From Locusta migratoria (Eukaryota > Arthropoda > Insecta > Orthoptera > Acrididae): DNA of 64,000 nt. The stretch lies in assembly GCA_026315105.1 (NCBI GenBank), contig CM048744.1, forward strand, positions 902,205,094 through 902,269,093. Direction: 5' to 3'. This document shows, piece by piece, positions 58,500-64,000 of this stretch. A model generated the notes under the pieces. The model searched no databases, had not been told where the DNA came from, and saw only the letters and a program-made list of their open reading frames with translations. Positions within the stretch are counted from its first letter, which is position 1, and every line of letters starts with the position of its first letter. Made by a program: the position numbers and the translations under genes.

Positions 58500-59375
58500 A
58501 ATTGGAAGAGACAGCCCAAAAGAAGTCCGGTTTCTACAAAACCGTCGTGATTACTACTTTGCTAACAGTGGTACAATAAAGGTGGCCGATGAGTGAGTCG
58601 CTTAGTTTCATTAAATATCGGATTTTTACGAAACACTTCACGTCGACTGTCCTGTTTCTTCATCGCTACTCACAATTGCGATGATGGAGTTCATGTTGGT
58701 AGCACCGGTCGCCGGTTACGTCGGCATTTCCCATGGTACATTTCGCCCCACCGCGAGAACCAATCTTTCTTTCCGAGAAATTTTACTCGACGTGATGGCC
58801 CGGTGATGGACTGTGTGAATTGCCGTAGAGAACCCTTAATACAGCATAGTAAAATTGTGTTATACCGCAATTTCATGAGAAAAATATCAAATGGTCACCG
58901 GAACAATTTCAGATGTGTTACGACCCGTGACTCTACCCTTCATTCGATCCCTGCGAAATCCTACATTGCAGCAGGATAATGCACGACCGCATGTTGCAGG
59001 TCCTGTACGGGCCTTTCTGGATACGGAAAATGTTCTACTGCTGCCCTGGCAGCACATTTCCCAGATCTCTCACCAACTGAAAAAGTCTGGTCAATGGTGG
59101 CCGAGCAACTGGCTCGTCACTACACGCCAGTCACGACTCTTGATGAACTGCGGTATCGTGTTGAAGCTGCATGGGCATCAATACATGTACATGCCATCCA
59201 ATGACTCAATGCCCAGGCGTATCAAGGCAGTTATTACGGCCATTTCACATGATCTATGCACCCAAATTGCGTGAAAATGTAATCATATGTGAGTTCTAGT
59301 ATAATATATTTGGCGGATGAATACCCGTTTATCATCAGCATTTCTTGTTGGTGTAGCAATTTTAATGGCCAGTAG
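58500..59375 (+). pseudogene. Tc1-like transposase relic
   Basis: The clearest part is the frame from 58,891: ISDVLRPVTLPFIRSLRNP, then LQQDNARPHVAG with the second catalytic Asp at about 58,979, and FLDTENVLLLPW. A frame change after LLPW destroys the block that should hold the third acidic residue, although VWSMVAEQLA-type sequence persists in another frame around 59,085-59,115. The end near 59,372 reads GCAATTTTAATGGCCAGTAG, a terminal repeat of this family. The 5' end and its matching repeat are not seen. Confidence 0.82.
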
Positions 59376-60365
59376 TTTATATTGATAATTTTGGGTGTAA
59401 TTATCGATACTTTTGGGAACACGGCATTACCCCCGCCCAGTCGAGCGCTCACAGCCATACCATCCTTTAAGTCGTTCCCAGTACCTTCTATTGCCCTGTA
59501 CCTACGTTGTGCATAAAGCTAGAAGCCTGAAATTTCGATGACCAAGAGCGCTTGCTACAACTAGCTACTATTTACAAATTATACTACTCAACACCTGACA
59601 GTTTAAGAAATATCAGTAGTCGAAAATCACTACTGTCATTTATCGATCATCAAAATTCGAAGGTACTTCTAGCAGACATAAAAGCGACCAATTCCGTAGT
59701 GTTCAACATGTAATGGAAGAAAAACGTCAAACACCCGTCAATATCGATCCCAGGCGCGAACGCATTTTCGCCAAACGAAAGAGTATCTGCTAACTCTACA
59801 AGCTGGTGCAAGCAAGCATTGGTAATGGACTCGAGGTGAAGCACTAGAGTCACATGGAACAACCGTAGGTTCGAATCGCAATGGGCTGCATGTATGCAAT
59901 GTTTTCACTTTTCATTTTAACCTAGTCGTCACCTTTCAACGATGTGAGGAGTCGTCAGAAATAACTCGTGGCACCTGGTTAGACAATGAAGTATCAGGTT
60001 AGTCTGGCTATTTGTTTTCGAACACATCACGTTTTCCGACTATGTGGTTACTTTACACGATATTCAACAGTAATAAAAAAATACTGGCTTACAAGACACC
60101 ATTGTAGTTCGTTTCGCCTCTGATCCAAGTGCACTGACAGAAAGGAATACTTCTGTATCTCGGAAGCCATTACAGACTTTTCAGTTGGTAAGATATAGCT
60201 TAAATTTATGCAAATGGAACCAACACCAATGATAGCTACATTGTAGCTTGTGAAAGTCCAGCTTCTAATTTTTTTTATGAATTTGCCATTATTTTAAAGG
60301 ATGTGGTTACGCATGAATACATGTTAGTGTATAGGAACCTTATGAGTGCAGCATAAATTGCCCCG
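59376..60365. other. Unassigned stretch
   Basis: One box-B-like GGTTCGAATC at about 59,868 is present, without a box A or 3' module. No coding domain recognised. Confidence 0.4.
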
Positions 60366-60375
60366 GATGAAACGA

Positions 60376-60572
60376 ACCGACCGCGGTGGCCGAGGGGACT
60401 AAGGCGCACCAGTCACGGTCTGCACGGCCACTACGGTCGGGGTTTCGAATCCCCCCTCGGGCATGGATATTGTACCGTCGTAGTTAGTAAGTAGTTCATA
60501 AGTAGTTTGTAAGTTTAGGGAGTGATGACCCCGTAGTTAAGTCCCATAAACTATACAAACATTTGAACATTT
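60376..60572 (+). mobile_element. tRNA-derived SINE with 10-bp target duplication
   Basis: GATGAAACGA at 60,366-60,375 and 60,573-60,582 is perfect. Main-family head with box A (TGGCCGAGGGG) and a box B with one change (GGTTTCGAATCC). Confidence 0.95.
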
Positions 60573-60636
60573 GATGAAACGAGCAACAATACCATATCTA
60601 ACCTGTATCCCAGATCAAGCAATCTGGTCCTATATT

Positions 60637-61135
60637 TTACATCTACATAGATACTCTGCAAATCATATTATGTGCCTGCCAGAGGGTTCATTAACCACTT
60701 TCATAACCTTTCTCTGCGGTTCCATTCTCTAATAGTGCGCGGGAAGGAAGAACACCTAAATCGTACCATTTTCGATCTGATTTCTCTTATCTTTTTGGGA
60801 TAGTCATGTCTCCCTATGTAGGTGGGTGCTAGCAAAAGATTTTCACATTTATAAGTGAAAGTGGTGATTGAAATTTCGTAAATAGATCTCGCCGCAACGA
60901 ATAACGTCGTTCTTTTAATGATTTCCACCTCAAATCGTGCAACTTTTCCGTGACGCTTTCCCTCCTGTAACGTGATAAAACAATACTTGCTGCCCTTCTC
61001 TGGACCTTCTCAATGCCTTTCGTCAGTCCCACCTGGTGAGGGACCCACACTGGGCAACAGTATTCCAGGAGAGGACGCACAAGTGTGATGAAGGCAGTCT
61101 CTTTGGTGGAGCTGTTGCATCTTCGAAGCGTTGAT
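60637..61135 (-). mobile_element. LINE 3' end (same subfamily as 45,187)
   Basis: It has the same tail CATCTACATAGATACTCTGC and the same C-terminal coding traces (LVRPLLEYCCPVW, KVQRRAASIVLSRY, FPRTIREWN) in two frames. It is 5' truncated near 61,135, shortly before the foldback element. Confidence 0.9.
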
Positions 61136-61143
61136 ATCTTTAC

Positions 61144-61323
61144 CAATAATTTTACGCAATTGCGAATTTCTCTTAGCGTCCTGTATAAGGTATAGGTGTT
61201 CTATCAAGTGGTGACATGAAAATTTGTGCCGATCCGGGACTCGAACCCCGGTTTCCCGCTTGATAGAACACCTATACCTTATACAGTGACGCTAAGAGAA
61301 ATTCGCAATTGCGTAAAATTATT
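61144..61323. repeat. Foldback element with a tRNA-like loop
   Basis: Arms of about 66 bp at 61,144-61,208 and 61,258-61,323 are reverse complements apart from one missing base (GCGTCCTG versus CAGTGACGC). The 50-base loop contains GGGACTCGAACCCCGG, which on the minus strand is a tRNA T-arm and acceptor-like end (GGGTTCGAGTCCCGGATC type). It looks like a hairpin around a tRNA-derived core. Confidence 0.88.
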
Positions 61324-61477
61324 GATAAACGTATCAATAATGTTTCATTGAGGGTTTCACACACTGTCGATGGCCCAGCCTTGAAATCCACAGCAATTTG
61401 TGGAAGGATTGCATTTATGTCACGTTGAACGATTGTTTTCAGTTGTTGTTGGTCCCTTTCTTGCAGGATGTTTTGCC
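61324..61477 (+). repeat. Dispersed repeat, first half
   Basis: TATGTCACGTTGAACGATTG and GTCCCTTTCTTGCAGGATG match the repeat at 37,870. It runs into the triplicated region. Confidence 0.6.
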
Positions 61478-62494
61478 GTCCGCAGCGATGTCGGGATTTG
61501 ATGTTTCACCGGGTTCTCGATATGGACCCCATTTACATGGGTTTCCCAAACCGGATTTCGTAAACCGATTTCCCAATTCCGCTTTTGGATGGTCTTGTAG
61601 ACAGTCCAAAATCGATTCTGGAAATCCGTTTTCCAATTCCACAATCGATTTTCGTGCCCATGTAAACGCAACCGTTTTTGAAGCGTTCTTGGCTTGTCAG
61701 ATCGCGTTTTCTTGTTAAGAATTTTCGGCACATATGGAAAGAGTGATATTTTCCGATGTGAAATAAAAATATAAATATTAGAGTGATCATAAATCTGTGT
61801 AAATAGCGTCCGCAGCGATGTCGGGATTTAATGTTTCACCGGGTTCTCGATATGGACCCCATTTACATGGGTTTCCCAAACCGGATTTCGTAAACCGATT
61901 TCCCAATTCCGCTTTTGGATGGTCTTGTAGACAGTCCAAAATCGATTCTGGAAATCCGTTTTCCAAAATCGGTTTTCCAATTCCACAATCGATTTTCGTG
62001 CCCATGTAAACGCAACCGTTTTTGAAGCGTTCTTGGCTTGTCAGATCGCGTTTTCTTGTTAAGAATTTTCGGCACATATGGAAAGAGTGATATTTTCCGA
62101 TGTGAAATAAAAATATAAATATTAGAGTGATCATAAATCTGTGTAAATAGCGTCCGCAGCGATGTCGGGATTTAATGTTTCACCGGGTTCTCGATATGGA
62201 CCCCATTTACATGGGTTTCCCAAACCGGATTTCGTAAACCGATTTCCCAATTCCGCTTTTGGATGGTCTTGTAGACAGTCCAAAATCGATTCTGGAAATC
62301 CGTTTTCCAAAATCGGTTTTCCAATTCCACAATCGATTTTCGTGCCCATGTAAACGCAACCGTTTTTGAAGCGTTCTTGGCTTGTCAGATCGCGTTTTCT
62401 TGTTAAGAATTTTCGGCACATATGGAAAGAGTGATATTTTCCGATGTGAAATAAAAGTATAAATATTAGAGTGATCATAAATCTCTGTAAATAA
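61478..62494. repeat. Tandem triplication of a 330/344-bp unit
   Basis: Units start at 61,478, 61,808 and 62,152 (GTCCGCAGCGATGTCGGG). The first is 330 bp; the second and third are 344 bp because of a 14-bp repeat (TTTTCCAAAATCGG region). Units two and three are almost identical. Each unit holds about 48 bp of the dispersed repeat plus part of a palindromic insert with CATTTACATGGG and CCCATGTAAACG in opposite orientation. Confidence 0.95.
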
Positions 62495-62867
62495 ATAAAG
62501 AAAAGTAGCGGTTGTGCTGACTAAATCAGGAACTGAATCAGCTGTTTTTCAGCCGCCATGGTAAGTGGACTAAGAAATCCGATTCAGCTATGCCATGTAA
62601 ACACGACGGCCAAAAACGGTTTACGAAAATCGGTTTTCCTCTTCCGGAAGATGTGTTGCATATAAACGTAGTGATGGTACACGATAAAATCCGTACTTCA
62701 TCACTACCTCGAAGATTTTGTGTTCCATCTCTCGTACGCCGACTATAACACTATGTAATAACCTGATATTCTAGCAGCAGTAACAGATCTAATGCTTGTT
62801 GTCTTATAAAGGCGTTGCCGAGCATAGGGTCATCCTGTGTTTATGTATCTCTGATGTAGATCTGATA
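62495..62867 (+). repeat. End of the palindromic insert and second half of the dispersed repeat
   Basis: 62,597-62,670 carries GTTTACGAAAATCGGTTTTC and ends near ATATAAACGTAGTG. From there GTACACGATAAAATCC through CCATCTCTCGTACGCCGAC matches the second half of the 37,870 repeat. Confidence 0.6.
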
Positions 62868-64000
62868 CAACTGGAGGAGGAGTGCTCATCGCTGTGGACA
62901 AAGATATTGTTTCTACTGAGATCGAGGTTGAAAGTAACTGTGAAGTTATCTGGGCACGTTTAACAGGTCTAAAAGAAGTAAATAGTTGGGTGTTGTTACT
63001 GCCCCCCCCCCCCCCAGTGCTGCTGTAGCAGTTTTAGAATCATTCAAGGAAAGTCTACACCAGGTAGTGCATAGGTATCCGGGCCATGTGATATTAGTCT
63101 AATTACAAAAACGTACCCGACTCACACGGTAATAGTAGGTGGTGATTTTAATTTACCCTCGATCTGTTGGCGAAATTATATTTTCAAATCAGCAGGTAGG
63201 CATAAAACATCGTCCGAAATTGTACTCCACGCATTCTCTGAGAATTACTTCGAACAATTAGTTCATGAGCCAACTAGAATTGTAAATGGATGTGAAAACA
63301 CACTGGATCTCTTAGCAACAAATAAACCTGAGCTCATAACGAGCATCAAAACGGATACAGGTATTAATGAACACAGAGCTATCGTAGCGAAATTGAATAT
63401 CGAAAGTCCCAAAGTTACCAAAATTAACGCAAAGTATATATGTTCAGGAAATCAGACAGAAACAAAATACATTGCTTCTTGAAAGATAGCTTCCACTCGC
63501 TTCTAACACTAAACGTAGGTGTAGACCAGACGTGGCTCAAATTCAAAGAAGTGGTATCGACAGCAATTGAAAGTTTTATACCTAATAAATTAATAAAAGA
63601 AGGAGGCGATCCCCCTTGGTACACAAAACAGGTCAGGACGCTGTTGCAAAAGCAATGGAAAAGGCATACTAAATTTAAACGAACACGAAATCCCCAGGAT
63701 TTGCGATCGTACTCAGAAGTTCGAAATTTAGGGATGATTTCAATGCGAGATGCCTACAATATTTATCACAACGAAACTCTTTCTCGTAATTTGACTGAAA
63801 ACCCAAAGAGATTTTGGTCATATGTTAAATATATTCGGGGCAAGTCACAAACAATACCTTCACTACTTGATAGTAATGGCGATCCTGCCGATGACAGCGC
63901 TACTAAAGCAGAGTTACTAAACTTAGCTTTTAGAAACTCATTCACCAAAGAAGACGAAACAATATTCCAGATTTCGAATTGCGTAATGAGTAACATAGAA
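62868..64000 (+). pseudogene. Jockey/CR1-like LINE, endonuclease part, cut by the window edge
   Basis: Traces of the endonuclease occur in order: GGGVLIAVDKDI near 62,873, VIVGGDFNLPS near 63,130 (a core endonuclease motif), and TLDLLATN and NEHRAIVAKL near 63,300-63,400. The linker to the reverse transcriptase follows (DPPWYTKQVR near 63,610, YHNETLSRN near 63,765, ENPKRFWSYVKYIRG near 63,800). A run of 14 C at 63,002-63,015 and other frame changes break the frame. It may be the 5' half of the family at 45,187. The 5' end is truncated near 62,868. Confidence 0.82.

Noticed and set aside
59850..59900. tRNA or SINE from GGTTCGAATC
   Set aside because: Only box B is present; no box A, anticodon arm or tail.
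25500..60460. True tRNA genes at the box B motifs
   Set aside because: Each is followed by a SINE body and often flanked by target duplications. The tRNA folds are degenerate.

Overview
The window looks like heterochromatic, transposon-rich DNA from a large insect genome, most likely an orthopteran close to the locust genus Schistocerca. The evidence is a short SINE family present in many copies. Its tRNA-like head carries box A and box B, it reads GGTCGGGGGTTCGAATCC through the T-arm, and its 3' module ends near AAACATTTGAACATTT. Alongside it are Jockey/CR1-like and RTE-like LINEs, Tc1 and pogo-like DNA transposons, and a Ty3/Gypsy element. The genus assignment rests on my recollection of these families, not on a search. 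I found no host protein-coding gene, no intact tRNA or rRNA gene and no CRISPR array.

Layout. Positions 1 to about 25,330 are one satellite array of an 88/89-bp monomer, about 286 copies, open at the left window edge. It has nested higher-order structure: tandem blocks of about 3.36 kb (second copy 3.09 kb), 2,649 bp and 5,565 bp, and smaller spacings of 7 and 11 monomers. The array stops at a SINE that itself carries a 61-bp LINE tail. The sequence beyond the SINE (25,595-25,757) appears to continue a dispersed repeat from which the monomer may derive. Positions 25,759-29,534 hold a broken pogo-like transposon with inverted ends of about 117 bp and a recent 416-bp internal tandem duplication. 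Positions 30.4-35.7 kb are a SINE cluster, several with exact target-site duplications and one nested in another, plus two foldback/MITE-like elements and a dead Tc1 element.

Positions 36.3-39.2 kb hold an LTR of one LTR-element family, a SINE and dispersed repeats. Positions 40.4-47.9 kb hold LINE relics nested in each other. These are a LINE split by a SINE, an RTE-like element split by a Jockey/CR1-like LINE, a foldback element split by a SINE, a 350-codon reverse-transcriptase frame and an RTE 3' end. Positions 49,284-53,862 are a complete but inactive Ty3/Gypsy retrotransposon with both LTRs and a 4-bp target-site duplication. Positions 54.7-57.4 kb hold a 56-bp retroposed fragment, a perfect 101-bp-arm palindrome and a second LTR opposite in orientation to the one at 36.3 kb. 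Positions 58.5-64.0 kb hold a second Tc1 relic, another SINE, LINE fragments, a foldback element with a tRNA-like loop, a 344-bp tandem triplication, and the 5' half of a LINE that runs off the right edge.

How the parts relate. None of the coding frames looks functional; each has stops, frameshifts, truncation or lost catalytic residues. The main value of the window is historical. Target-site duplications and nesting give a relative order of insertions, and the satellite preserves several rounds of unequal exchange next to a possible founder sequence.
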